This document shows positions 38,038-50,458 of a DNA stretch of 64,000 bases, piece by piece. The notes beneath the pieces were generated by a model. It searched no databases and was not told the origin of the DNA. It was given only the letters and a program-made list of their open reading frames with translations. Source of the DNA: Poronia punctata (Eukaryota; Ascomycota; Sordariomycetes; Xylariales; Xylariaceae); NCBI GenBank assembly GCA_022579005.1, contig MU401479.1, positions 219,930 through 283,929 on the forward strand. Direction: 5' to 3'. The translations under genes and the position numbers were made by a program. Every line of letters begins with the position of its first letter. Positions within the stretch are counted from its first letter, which is position 1.

Positions 38038-38519
38038 ATGGCCGACCAACTCCTTGAACAAGCCAGGGACGTCGTGGATGGCCAAATCGTGCGTCTTTCA
38101 TCAGACGAGCTTTCTTTGGACCCGAGAAATAGGAGCTAAAGTTGTTGTCTACAGGATTTTGAAGGCCAGAAACTAGCCGAGGTTTTGCAAAATGTGCTTC
38201 TATCTGTTGTCGGCGTACGTGTCCTTTGTGCTTCTCGCCTCTGCCATCACTTGAAACTTTGCATGACACCATTATCTGAGCAATGTGCTGACTCCAGTGT
38301 TGACAGGCCGTTTCCTTCTTCGTCGGGTTCTTTTTGCAAGATATTACTTTAGCCCTGAAAATTGGCCTTGCCGGTACCGTCTTAACATTCCTCGCCATCG
38401 TCCCGCCGTGGCCTTTTTTCAAGCAGCACCCCGTGGTGTGGCTTCCCGTCGCCGGATCGTCAGTCTCAGCCAGTCACCAGAACATTGTCATAGACGAGAA
38501 AATGTTATCCCAGCAATGA
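38038..38519 (+). CDS. SPC1: signal peptidase complex subunit 1 (SPC12)
   Basis: Exons 38038..38088, 38155..38214 and 38307..38519, all phase 0, give 107 residues. Introns are 66 and 92 bases. The joined sequence carries the family signature: DFEGQKLAEVLQ, then a first membrane span VLLSVVGAVSFFVGFFL (about 31-47) and a second ending AIVPPWPFFKQHP (about 57-80). Spc1 is a small two-span ER membrane subunit of signal peptidase. It is not catalytic and helps discriminate signal peptides from membrane segments. Length is normal for the family. The gene is convergent with RBX1, with only 245 bases between stops. Confidence 0.95.
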
Positions 38520-38764
38520 TACGCTTAGTTCTATGACCGTTGAGCGCAAGAGGCGGACTATTGGGCAGGTAGTCGCTATAATATATTTTACTGCTCTACT
38601 GTGTTGCGCGCCGTTCTGCTTACGTAATCCATTTCAAGTTTCAAGGTGGCCATGTAGGAGGCGTATAGCTCACGATTGACTAACCCACAACACCCGTGTC
38701 CTCCATATGTGGCCATGTGCCGCACTTTCTGACTAAATCTCTTTGCATATTCAGGTATCCTCAT

Positions 38765-39247
<483 letters not shown>

Positions 39248-39589
39248 GTTTAGGCAAGGTCCGAGTGGTGATAGATCGAGATAGTCTTAGTGCTGGCAGC
39301 TGGTGCTGGGGTTTAAACGTATTCCTAGCCAGATGAATATTTCATTGATAGCTTGTCAGTTAACCTCCTAGGTTATTCACTGTTTTAAGAACCCAATTGT
39401 TGATAGAGAAGGAATTGGTAGAAGGTACATTTCCTTGTAGGTAGTGGGGGAAGGTGCAGATCTGGCTATAGGTATAGGTATTAGAGGGTCTGGTACAGTG
39501 GGATACTGTATTCGCTCCATTACTTCTACACATCCAATACACCTATCCAACCTATAACATATAGTGAAAGCTGCCGCCTTTGTCTAATT
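39248..39589. other. RBX1 promoter region
   Basis: 342 bases of normal composition between the RBX1 start and the AT-rich block. The ORF at 39360-39542 shows no domain. GTTTAAAC lies near 39310. Confidence 0.5.
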
Positions 39590-39810
39590 CTTGTTTGCGC
39601 TTCCTAATGCGGTATACTATACGTGTATACATTAAGATCTAAAGATACTTATTTTATTTTTAGATATAACTAATTGTTAATTTAACTAGCGTGTATACCT
39701 TGTTGCTACTATTGCTTTGCTTGCTTTTCTAGCGATTTTTTTTTAGCTATGCTATAATATATATACTTATAACATTAATAGAAATATAAAAGCTTAATTA
39801 GGTTTTATAA

Positions 39811-40056
39811 TGTTATAATTAGGTTATAAAGAAGGCAAGGCTTTTAAAGGTAACTTAATCTATTAATAAAAATCTTAAGATAAAGAAAAAAAGAAGGAAA
39901 AGCTTTTAAGATCTTGTAAAGTGTATAGACTTATGTGCGCACGCTATAGTAAAGCTGCAGCTGTTTATAAATGCAAGCTTTAGTATTTATAATTAAAGAA
40001 AATAATAGCTATAAGCTACCTAGTTAGCTATACTGCTATTTAACTAATTTATAATT
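39811..40056. repeat. left LTR
   Basis: Pairs with 46185-46428 over its full length. The best-kept core, GCGCACGCTATAGTAAAGCTGCAGC (here 39938-39962), is identical in both copies. The differences seen are all transitions. Confidence 0.85.
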
Positions 40057-43000
40057 ACTTTTTTTAAAAAAAATAACTTGTTTTAAACTATATTTAACTA
40101 TTATGTTTTATTATACGTTTTTTATTATATTTTTTATAATATAATTATTATTGCTTTATTATTGTTTTTATAAGGTTTATTAAACTTATTTTTTTTTGCT
40201 GCTTATAGCTATTTAACTAGTTAAACTAAAAGTTTTGCTACTTTAAAGTATTGTTTATAAAAAATTTTTAATAATTTTGCGCTATTTTTAAAGTTTTTAG
40301 CTAAATACTATTTATTATTAATATTTTAACTTTTTTAATTAACTTTATATTATAGTTTATTATAATATAGCTTTAATGTTTATATTTTTTTAACTATAAA
40401 CTTTTTTTTGTTATTAGCTTTATAGCTTTTTTATTAAAATTTTTAAATTTTTATTTTAATAAAAAGTTATTTAAATATTTATAAAGTTAATTAGTATAAT
40501 ATTTATTAGTTAATTATTATAAAGTTAGCACTTTAAAAGTATATATATTGCTTTTTTATAATAAGATTTAAAATTTTTATTAAGTTATAAAATAGTTAAG
40601 TTTATTAAATAGTTAATTTATTTATTATAACTACTATTTTTTAATAATAAATATATAGTTTTTTATATTAAAATTAAGCTTTTTATAGCTTTTATTAGCT
40701 TAGTTTATTATATATTATTATATTTATTATAAATATGCTTTTATTATATTAATATATTTTTTAATTTTATAAGCTTATTTTTAAGCATTTTAGTATAGTT
40801 AAGCTTTTTTTTATAGTAATTTTTTTATTTTTTATTTAGCAGTTTTATTTTTTTAATTAAAATAAAAAAGCATTAAAAATTTTATTTTTACTTTATATAG
40901 TAAAAGTTTTATAAACTTATATAATATAGCTACTTAAATATAGTTTATTATAAGTATTTATTTTAAATAATTATTTTAGTAATAGTTAATATAAAAGTAT
41001 AGTTATTAGTTTAAGTATTTATTTATAATTTTTGTTTATTTTATAAACTTATAATGCTTTGCTAAAGCTAATATTTAAATAATTTTAAAGATTTTAACTA
41101 ATTTATTTATAAATATTAATATAAATTATAGTTTTTAATTTAACGTTGTTATTATAAGTAAGCTAAATACTTAAAAAAGTTTTTTATAATATATTTAAGC
41201 TAATTATTATATTATTACTTTAGTAGTATATAGCATTGTTTAAAACTTTTTACTTAGTTTATTTATTATAACTATAGCGTTATTAAAGCTATGTTTATTT
41301 TTAAGCATTTGCTTAAAATTAATTACTATATATTATTATATATAGTTTAATACTAGTAAAAGTATTAATTTTTTTAATATTTTATTTTTTAAAACTTTTA
41401 CTAGTTAGCATTATAAGCAATTAAAAATATAATAATTATAATTATTTTTAAGTTTAAGCTACTAGTATTGCTTAGCTATTAATTATTAAGTTTTTATTTT
41501 TTAAGTATACTATTAGCATTTATTTATAAGCTTTTATAATAAGTTTTGTTTATAAAAAAAGCAAGTTTAAAATTACTAACTTTTTTTTATACGTTATTAG
41601 CTTATTTTATATAGTTTATAAGTTTTTTATTTTTTTAAATTTAAATAATATTTATACTTTTTGCTAATATATTTATATTTTTAAGTTTTTTTTATTTTTA
41701 TATAGTATTTTATTAATAAGCTAAAGGCTTATAAAAGCCTTTACTTTTTTTAAAAGTTTAAATATTAATATTTTAATAAATATTTTGCTTATTTATTTTA
41801 CTATAAATTTAAAAGTTATTAGCTTAAAAAATGTTATATAGTATTATAATTTTTTTTTGCTTTTTATAACATTATGTTTTTTTATTTTTATAATACTATA
41901 TTTACTATTATGTTTTTTTTTTAGTTTATAAGTTATTATAAAGTTATATTTAGCTAGTAATATAAACTATTTTACTTATTATAAGTTAAAGTGCTACTTT
42001 ATACTAAAGTATTTTAAAGCTTTATAGTTTATAATAATTAAAAATAGTTTTTTTTTTTAGTAGCTAACTAATTTAGCTTACTACTTTTTTATTACTAGTA
42101 CTACTACTAATATTTTTTTATTATAAATATTATAGTTTAGCTTTGCTTTTTTTATTATTTTAAAGTAAAATGCTATAAAGTACTATTTTTTATTTAAATA
42201 AAGTTATAATAAAGTACTAGCTATTATTTTATTTAATATATTTATTTTTACTTTTATAAGTAAGTTATAGTTATAATAATATAAAAAAAAAGCTAAAGTT
42301 AGTATTTTTTTTAGTTTTTAAAACGCTTTTTTATAGCGCTTATTTTAAATAAAAATTATATTATAATATATTAGCACTATTAATAGTTTTACTTTTTAGC
42401 TATACTTATATATAAACTTTTTATAAAAGTTATAAAATTTTAAAAATAATTATATACTTTTTATAGTTATTAGCGTTGCTTATTTTTAAACTACTTTAAC
42501 TTTAATAAAGTTAATACTAACGTTTTTAGCACTTATTATATACTTTAAAAATTTAGTTTAAATAATATAAAATTTAAATTTTTTAAAGTTTCTTTATAGT
42601 TTTGCTTTTTTTAGTTATAATAATACTTTTTTTATATATTTTTAATTTTTTTTTATTATATTAAAGTATATTAAAATATTATTAATATAAGCGTAGCAAA
42701 ATTAATTTAAGTAATTAAATAATATATTATTTATATATTTTTAAAATATTAATAGCTTATTAATTAAACTAAATAAAAATATTTTATATTTATATATTTT
42801 ATATTAAATATAAAACGTTATAAGATTTTTTATTTTTATTACTATTTAAATTTAATAAAATACTTATTATATATTAATTTTAATAAATATTTTAATTTTA
42901 TATATTTATAAAAAACTTTTTTTAATTAAAAGTAAAAAGTAATAGTTTTTTTTTATTAAACTATTAAGCTTTTAATAGTTAATATAAAAACATAATCTTT

Positions 43001-46000
43001 TATATAGTTTTTTTATAAATAGTACTAATAATGCTTATAAAGCATTGCTTAGCTTTATAAAAAATTTTTAAAAGTAGTTTATAAAGTACTTTTAAATTAC
43101 TTTTAACTTATTAAAAAATATTTTATATAGTAAGCTATATTTTAAGTTATTAAGCAATTTTTTTTTAAAAAACTTTATTAAGTAGTTTACTTTTTATTAT
43201 TATAAAAAAAGCTTATTTAAGTTTACTTTACTAAAAGTATATAAAAAGTTATAATATTTAAAAAGTATTACTTTTAGCACTTATTTTTTTAGTTTTTTGC
43301 TTTTTTTATTAAAAAACTTTTTAACTTTTTATTTTTTAATAATAAAGTTAATTTTTTTTATACTAGTTATTTTAACTTTTTTTTTAAATTAGTTAATTTA
43401 AACTATATATTAAAATAAAAAAGCAATAAGTAAATAAAGTTTAATTAGTGCTTTTTTTTTATACTAAGCTATTTTTTTTTTATTTAATATAAACTTTATA
43501 TATTTAATATTTACTTTTTAAAAAAGCTTTATTTTTAGCGCAGTTTTTTAAGTAAGTTATTTTTTATAATTATAATTATAGCTTACTTTATTTTTTTAAA
43601 GTTAGTTTTTATAAAGTTTACTTAAAAGTTTTTATTTAGCTTTTTTTTATAAAAACTAGTATTGCTTTACTTTTTAGCTAAGTAACGGTTTTTTTTAGTA
43701 TTTATAAATAAATATTTTTATTTAAAAAATAATTAAATTTTATAAGTAAAGTTTAAAAAAATATAAGTTAGTAGTTTTTATAGTCTAGTAGCACTTTATA
43801 CTTAGTAAATTATAGTTTTTTTAATATTATATTATATTATATATATAATACTATTAAAAAAATATTTTTAAATATTTATTTGTTTACTTAAAAAGTAGTT
43901 ATTAAAATTTTATATATTTTTTAGCAGCTTGTTTTATTAAATTTAATTATTATTTAATAGTTAAAGTTTATAATAGTTTTTAAATTTAAATTAGTTTTAA
44001 TTTTTATTATTAGTAGCGTATTTATTACTATATATATATTAGCTTTTATATTACTTAAAATATTATTTATTTATAAAAAAAATTTATTATTTAATAGTAT
44101 ATAGCTAAATATAAAAAAGTTTTTTATTATATACTTATTTATTATACTTATTTTTTTATACGTGTTAATATTTAGTAACACTTTTTTTAAGTAAAAGTTT
44201 ATTTATTTTAAAGTTATTTTTTTAAAGTTTGCTTTTTTTTTTTTTAAAAAAAAAAGGCGTTAGTATTATAATTATAAGCTATAAAAATTGCTTAAATTTA
44301 AGCTTATTAGTTTAAGCTATTTTTTTTTAATAAGCAGTTGTAAAAAGTATGTTTTTATTTTTTATAGTTAAAATATTAGCTTTTAATAATAAAGGTTTTT
44401 ATTTTTTTAGCTAACATTTTAAGTTATAGTTATAAAAAAAGTTATAAACTATATTTTTTTTTATTATAAAGTTATATATAGTTTTTTATAATAGTATTTA
44501 GTTTTACTAAGTTTATTTAAATTATTTTAATAATATTATTATTATAAAAGTTGTTTATATTGCTTATAAGCTTTTAAGCTAGCTTATATTTATTTTCTTA
44601 CTAAAAAGTATAAACTACTTATATATAGTATTAAATAAATATATTAAAGTTAATATTATTATTAAAATATTAAGCTATAGTTTTTTATTATAAATAAGCA
44701 ACTAGTTTATTATAAAACTTTTTTTTTTATTTAGCTTATAAGATTTTTTGCTTATTAGTAAGTTATATAAAGTTATTTTTAAAGTTTTAATAATTAGCTA
44801 AGCTTTTTATTTTTAACTTTTAATACTTAACTTTAATATATTACTTTTAGTTTATATTTTTATATTTACTTTTTAAGTAATTTAAAAGCTTAGTTAATAT
44901 ATTAATTATATTAAAGTAGTTATTTTATAAGTATAGCTATAAGTTTTTAGCTACTATACTTTTAAAATATGCTTTAATATTAGCTAGTTTAGCTTTGTTG
45001 TTAATAAACTAGTTTTTATTAGCTTTAAAGTAATTATATATATATTATAGCTATACTTTAAATATAACTTTGTTTTTATTTTTTTTATTATAAAAAGTAA
45101 ATACTTTTATTTTTGCAAATTTGCAAAGCTATACTATTATAGTAGTTAAAGTTATAATGTTTTAAAATAAAAACTAGCTATAAGCTAGCAAGTTTACTAC
45201 TTATTAGTTAATATTAATAATTTAACTTTTAAAATAATTAATTTTTTTATATACTAATGCTAGCCTTTAAGCTATATAGTTTATAATTTTATTTTAGTTT
45301 AGTACTAGTAAAAGTATACTTTTATTATAGTTGCAACTTTAATTTTTTATTAATTACTTTAAGTATTATACTTTAGCTTTAAGCTTTGCACTTTTTTTTA
45401 ATTTTAAATAAGTTAAAAAGTAAGTTTAACAAACTAAGTTAGCTATAGTTTATTTACTATTTAATAGCAAGTAATATATTAAGTTAGGTTAAAATTAATA
45501 AGCAATTAATATTAAAGTTTAAATTTTAAATTTTTAAAATATTATATTAAAATAAGTGCTTATTAAGTTATTAAATATTTTAATATTTATAGTTTTATTA
45601 AACTTAAAGATTACTTTATGTTTATTTTTAATAAAGGCTATAAATAAAAAACTAAGTTTATTTATTTTTTTAATATATAGCTTAGCAAAAGTTTTTATAA
45701 TATTTTATATTTTTTAATAAAATTTTTTAATTATAAATATATAGCAAAAGTTTTTAAAAGTGTTTTTAATAAAATATTAGTTAAAAATTTAAGCTTGCTT
45801 TACTAAAGTATTAAAAGTTTTTTTATTTTTAAATCTTTTAAAGTTATAGCTTAAAATCTTAGTACTTATTTTTTAAAAAAAACAAAAAACTAGAATAAAT
45901 TATTTATAAGCTTTTATTTATAAAATCTTATTAATTTTTAAAATAATTTTTGTAAAGTTACTATTTAAATATAATATTTTAGCTAAAGCTTATTACTTTA

Positions 46001-46184
46001 TAGCTATGCGCATTTTTGCGCGCTTTTTATTTTTTTAAGCTATAATTTTAATTAATATAAGTAGCTAAAGTATTAGTTTTAGCAAACTAGTTAAGTAGTA
46101 CTACTAAGTTAAGTTAGTTTAATTTAAATTAAATTAGCAAGTTAAAGCAATATACTTTTTAACTTATATTAATAACTTTAAAAT

Positions 46185-46428
46185 TGTTATAATTAGGTTA
46201 TAAAAAAAGCAAAGCTTTTAAAGGTAACTTAATTTATTAATAAAAATCTTAAAGTAAAAAAAAAAAAAAAAAAGCTTTTAAAATCTTGTAAAGTATATAG
46301 ACTTATATGCGCACGCTATAGTAAAGCTGCAGCTATTTATAAATGCAGGCCTTAGTATTTATAGTTAGAGGAGATAATAGCTATAAGCTACTTAGTTAGC
46401 TATACTGCTATTTAACTAATTTATAACT
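46185..46428. repeat. right LTR
   Basis: Direct copy of 39811-40056. Roughly twenty substitutions separate the copies, every one C/T or G/A, plus a 2-base length change in a poly-A tract. Neither copy is consistently the mutated one, so both were mutated after insertion. Confidence 0.85.
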
Positions 46429-47119
46429 TATAAAAGCTTTTTAAAAACTTAAATTTTTAATAAAGTTATATATTTTTTAAAACATTTAATTATATATTAA
46501 CCTTTATTTAATATAATAAAATAATAAAAACTTATAATATATTATTATAATTAAAATACTTATTTATAACTTTATATTTTTAGTATTTTTATTATTTTTT
46601 ACTATTATAAGCTATTAACTATATTTTAAATGCTTTTTATACTTATTTTTAAAAAACCTTGTGTTTTTAATTAATATATTTTATAAGTTATATTAATTAA
46701 AATAGCTAAGGTTTTTAAAGTATAATTAACTTAAAATATTTATATATTTTTAATAATATTTTATAATAGCAATATTTAATTACTAAAAAGCAGCTTATTT
46801 AAATTAAAGCTATTATTATTACTTTATAAGTTATTAAAAAACATATTATTAAGTTAAATATTATTATTTAAAAACTTAAAATAAAAGCTTTTATTAATAA
46901 TAATAAGTTAGTAAAAATATTTAACTTTTTAAAAGTAAATAATTTTTATAGTAATTATTATATAAAACTTATTTAAAAGTTTTTTAATTAATATTAAAAA
47001 TAATTATAACAATTTTTTATATATTATAAAACTAGCTAAAAGTAAATATTAATATTAAGCTTATAAATTTTTTTAGTATTTACTAAAAGTTATTAATATT
47101 TTTATAAATTTGCAAGCAA

Positions 47120-49145
47120 AATAATATATAGTTATAGCCTTAGATTTTAACACCTTTAGTTATAGCTTTAAAAATAACCTAACCTTAACCCCTTAGCCCT
47201 TGGCCTTGGAATTTAACACCATTTTCTATGACTTTGAATTTCACCTTTACTAGGAGCCCCGGAGGTGCAATCAAACCCGAGTTTACGAGATATTAGCTAG
47301 CTATAACCCCCCTTTACCTCCTTATTCACCCCCCTTAGCCATGGCTTTAGATTTCAACCCCTTTAGCCATGACCTTTCTAGTCACCCCCCTTCGTCATGG
47401 CTTTGAAAATCACCTGACCTGACCCCCCTAGCGCTTGGCTATAGCTTTGGAAATGACCTGACCTGACCCCCTTAGCCCTTGACTTTAGAATTCACCCCCC
47501 TTTGGTCATAGCTTTGGAAATCACCTGAAATGACCTCTTATAGCCATGGCTTTGGATTTCAACCCCCCTTATTAGCCATAACCTTTCTAGTCACCCCCTT
47601 GGATAATGGCTTTGGATTTCGACCCCTTTAGCCATGACCTTTCCAGTCACCTCCCATAGCCATAACCTTCCTAACCATCCCCCTTTTTCATGGCTTTGAA
47701 ATTCACCTCCCATGGCCATGACCCTTCCCGTCACCACCCTAGCCCTTGGCTTCAGAAACCACCTGACCTGAGCTCCATTGGCTTTGCAAATAACCTCCTA
47801 TGGCCATGACCTTTCTAGTCACCCCCCTTAGTCATGGCTTTGGATTTGGATTTCACCTCCCACGGCCAAGACCCTTCCAGCCATCCCCCTTAGCCATAAC
47901 CACCTTATTCACCTGTCATGGCCATGGCCTTCCTAACCACCCCCTTTGGTCATGGCTTTGAAAATGACATGACCTGACCTCCCATGTATGACCTTTCTAG
48001 TCACCCCCCTTAGCTATGGCTTTGGATTTCAACCCCCTTGGTCATGGCTTTGGATTTCACCTCCCATGGCCATGACCCTTCCAGTCACCCCCTATGGCCA
48101 TGACCTTCTCAACCACCCCCCTTGGCCATGGTCCTGGATTTCAACCCCCTTGATCATGACCTTTCCAGTCACCTCCCTTGGCCATGACCATTCTAGTCAC
48201 CCCCCATGGCCTTGGCTTCAGAAATCACCTTGGCTGACCCTATTACCTCATGGCTTTGGATTTCAACCCCCTGGTCATGACCCTTCGCCACCCCTGGCCA
48301 TGACCCTTCTAGTGACCCCTTAGCTCCTGGCTTTGGAATTCACCCGCCTTGGTCATGGCTTTCAAAATGACCTCTTATGTTCATGACCTTTACAGTCACC
48401 TCCCATGGCCGTGGGTAATGTAGGTTATTTCAAAAGGTAATGGTTATGGTAGGTTATTTGAAAAGGTTATGGCTATGGCAGGTGAATTCGAAAGGTAATG
48501 GATTTACTTTAGCTGGCCTGACCTTGTGGCTATACTGTGGCTAATTCTTAATGGTGTAGCTAGTCCTCCCGAGTGCCCAATGGTAAGAAAACCTCCCTAT
48601 AGAAATCAAAATGTCTTGGCAATGGCCATTTTTCATTTGAGAGAGGAAATCAGCTAACAGCTTTTGGACGCATTTTCTCCTATAGAACCAGATGTTATGG
48701 CAAACAAAACAGGAATACTATCTCCCTCGTAATCTCGGGCAATCACCTAACCTAACCTCACATGGTCATGACCCTTCTACCCCCCCCCCCCCCCCCCCCA
48801 TACCCCCCCTTGGCCATGGCTCTGAAAATCACCTGACCTGACGTCCCATGGCTTTGGATTTCAGACCCCCTGGTCATGACCCTTCACCACCCCTGGCCAT
48901 AATCCTTCTAGTCCCCCCCCCTAGCCCTTGACTTCAGAAATCTCCTTAGCTGAACCCCTTATTCACACCCCTTGGTCATGGCAAACGACCTCTCATGGTC
49001 ATGACCTTTACAGCCACCTCCCATGGCCGTGGGTAATGTAGGTCATTTCGAAAGGTTATGGTCATGGCAGGTGATTCCAAAGGCTATAGCTCTCCCAGGT
49101 GAATTCCAAAGGTAATGGTCATGGCAGGTGAATCTCAAAAGGTAA
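47120..49145. repeat. degenerate minisatellite with orientation switches
   Basis: Built from loosely repeated units of about 25-30 bases around CCATGGCTTTGGATTTCAACCCCC and CCATGACCTTTCYAGTCACC. Units run in the C-rich orientation from 47160 to 48410, then switch to the G-rich orientation (GGTTATGGTCATGGCAGGTGAATT) from 48411 to 48500. After a spacer at 48500-48760 the pattern is repeated, with the switch at 49027. The segment around 48230-48500 recurs at 48830-49090. Units nearest the AT-rich block are C-to-T mutated. The 111-codon ORF at 47988 is only a reading of the repeat. Confidence 0.85.
48780..48799. repeat. run of 20 C
   Basis: Uninterrupted homopolymer inside the minisatellite, where the C-rich unit ends have merged. 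The assembled length may be unreliable. Confidence 0.9.
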
Positions 49146-49259
49146 TGTAACTTTTGCCCCAAGATGAGACCCAAGAAACGCATAAAAGCCTGCGTCTAGG
49201 CGAGTAAAGACCATCTCGTCAGGCGACTCTGCAGAACGGAGCGACCTTGTCATTGCTTC

Positions 49260-49715
49260 CTAAGCAATGATTTTGGTTTGCTCGTTCATAACTGTATCAA
49301 ACCAGATCATGTGTATCTGGTTTGTGGGCTCATTTTGAAAGTTTCCGAGTTTCTGGTATGCTTTCCATAAGATATCTGATGTATGCATCCGCCGGTGACC
49401 AGGTGATAGGTCGTTGTTCTTTGCCAGCTCCTGGATCATAAGCGCTCCGGAGTGGGTATCTGCTTGGATTTGCACCGTATAAAGACCCGTGTCACACTGG
49501 GGCCCCTGACTATAAACTTCTAGCCAGGCAAGTTTGTTTACATTGACATTCCAAGTCCGGAGGATAGTATTTCGCTTTGGATTCAGTGGTTGTTTAAATT
49601 TGCCGCATTGGATTGTGTACGCCTCTTCAAGCTGGGATGTGTTTGAGGCCGTCTCTCCGACGCTAAGAAATCTCTTGTATAGCTCCCAGCCTTTTAATGC
49701 TGCAGCATAGTACAT
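49260..49715 (-). CDS. hypothetical protein, 151 residues, in the accessory island
   Basis: Single-exon ATG-to-stop frame with balanced composition and no low complexity. Its start, MYYAAALKGWELYKRF, lies in a tandemly duplicated segment. The frame is open upstream of the ATG for about 23 codons (YFYIPQYTYQPQQPPLG) to a stop at the repeat junction, so a longer, spliced N terminus is possible. No known domain, signal peptide or membrane span was recognised. Residues from about 60 onward (LRTWNVNVNKLAWLEVY, DTHSGALMIQELAKNN, HRRMHTSDILWKAYQKLG) look like a genuine globular sequence. It may be a lineage-specific or decayed gene; function unknown. Confidence 0.45.
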   Translation of the reverse strand: MYYAAALKGWELYKRFLSVGETASNTSQLEEAYTIQCGKFKQPLNPKRNTILRTWNVNVNKLAWLEVYSQGPQCDTGLYTVQIQADTHSGALMIQELAKNNDLSPGHRRMHTSDILWKAYQKLGNFQNEPTNQIHMIWFDTVMNEQTKIIA

Positions 49716-50007
49716 CTCTGTTCGTTTAGAAGAGCCTAACGGAGGCTGTTGTGGTTGATAGGTGTATTGTGGGATGTAGAAGTAATGGAGGGTTTACAGT
49801 CCCTTCACTGTGTATGCCTCTTCGAACTTGTAGGTGTCTGACGCCGTCTCTCCGACGCTAAGAAATCGCTTGTATAGCTCCCAGCCTTTTAATGCTACGG
49901 CATGGTACTTCAGTGTCCTTTCGGAAGAGCCTAACGGAGGCTGTTGTGGTTGATGGGTGTATTGTGGGATGTAGAAGTAATGGAGGGTTTAGAGTCCCTT
50001 CGCTGTA
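49616..50007. repeat. 195-base tandem duplication, two copies
   Basis: Copies 49616-49810 and 49811-50007 are clearly alike, for example CCGTCTCTCCGACGCTAAGAAAT and GCCTAACGGAGGCTGTTGTGG in both. On the minus strand each copy encodes a proline/glutamine-rich stretch, then LKGWELYKRFLSVGETAS. The distal copy reads to a stop at the junction. The duplication covers the start of the 151-residue ORF. Confidence 0.85.
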
Positions 50008-50458
50008 AAGCACCCTAATTATAGCCATATCCGCACCTTCCCCTACACACGGCCAAACCTCCCTCGCAACGAGTAGGTGTCGTCATTGGGTAGGTAGTAT
50101 ACGCGTCACTTACGTATCTAGTACGTAATGTGCTTATAACAATCCTGTATTGCTTATTGATACACATATACTGTCACAGTCTACACTGCCGGGGGGTCCG
50201 TAAAGACTTATTGTTATTGCACAAGGAGGGAAGGTTTCTCTGAGAAGCAGAGGTCTTCTGTATCTACTTATATAGGCGTTTCGGTGTAGACTTGGTCTGT
50301 ACACGTAGGCACCGAGACCGGAACCGTGACATATACCCTATGCTTAGCTGGCTATATAGATCTAATAAAGGTTGCTTTTCTAGCTACCTTCCTCGATCTT
50401 TTTAATTATTCAAGTTAACATAGTACTATTATTAGTAACGCATTATAATTATATATTA
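50008..50458. other. intergenic between the two island ORFs
   Basis: Divergent promoters are expected here. The last 60 bases before 50459 are AT-rich. No feature was recognised. Confidence 0.5.

Larger units (their letters stand above)
39811..46428. mobile_element. RIP-inactivated LTR retrotransposon
   Basis: Two direct repeats of about 245 bases bound 6.1 kb of internal sequence, total 6.6 kb, the right size for a gypsy or copia element. Both copies open with TGTTATAA and end TTATAAY. A 5-base TATAA lies directly outside each end and may be the target-site duplication, though such a word is weak evidence in AT-rich DNA. Internal coding sequence is destroyed, so superfamily and orientation cannot be told. 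The element is certainly inactive. Confidence 0.8.
39590..47150. repeat. AT-rich RIP-mutated block
   Basis: About 7.5 kb with almost no G or C outside TAGCTA/AGCTT words, very many TA steps and no ORF of note on either strand. Both edges are sharp against normal-GC DNA. This is the known signature of repeat-induced point mutation in ascomycetes: C to T on both strands of duplicated DNA. The LTR pair at 39811-46428 lies within it. AT-rich DNA extends about 220 bases beyond the left LTR and about 720 bases beyond the right one, so the element is nested in, or has spread mutation into, neighbouring sequence. Confidence 0.92.

Noticed and set aside
47988..48323. 111-codon ORF rich in Pro, Trp and His
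   Set aside because: It is a translation of the minisatellite units; the repeated phrases follow the DNA repeat.
47150..49145. Minisatellite considered as CRISPR array or telomeric repeat
   Set aside because: Units are degenerate, have no unique spacers of fixed size and do not match TTAGGG; the organism is a eukaryote.
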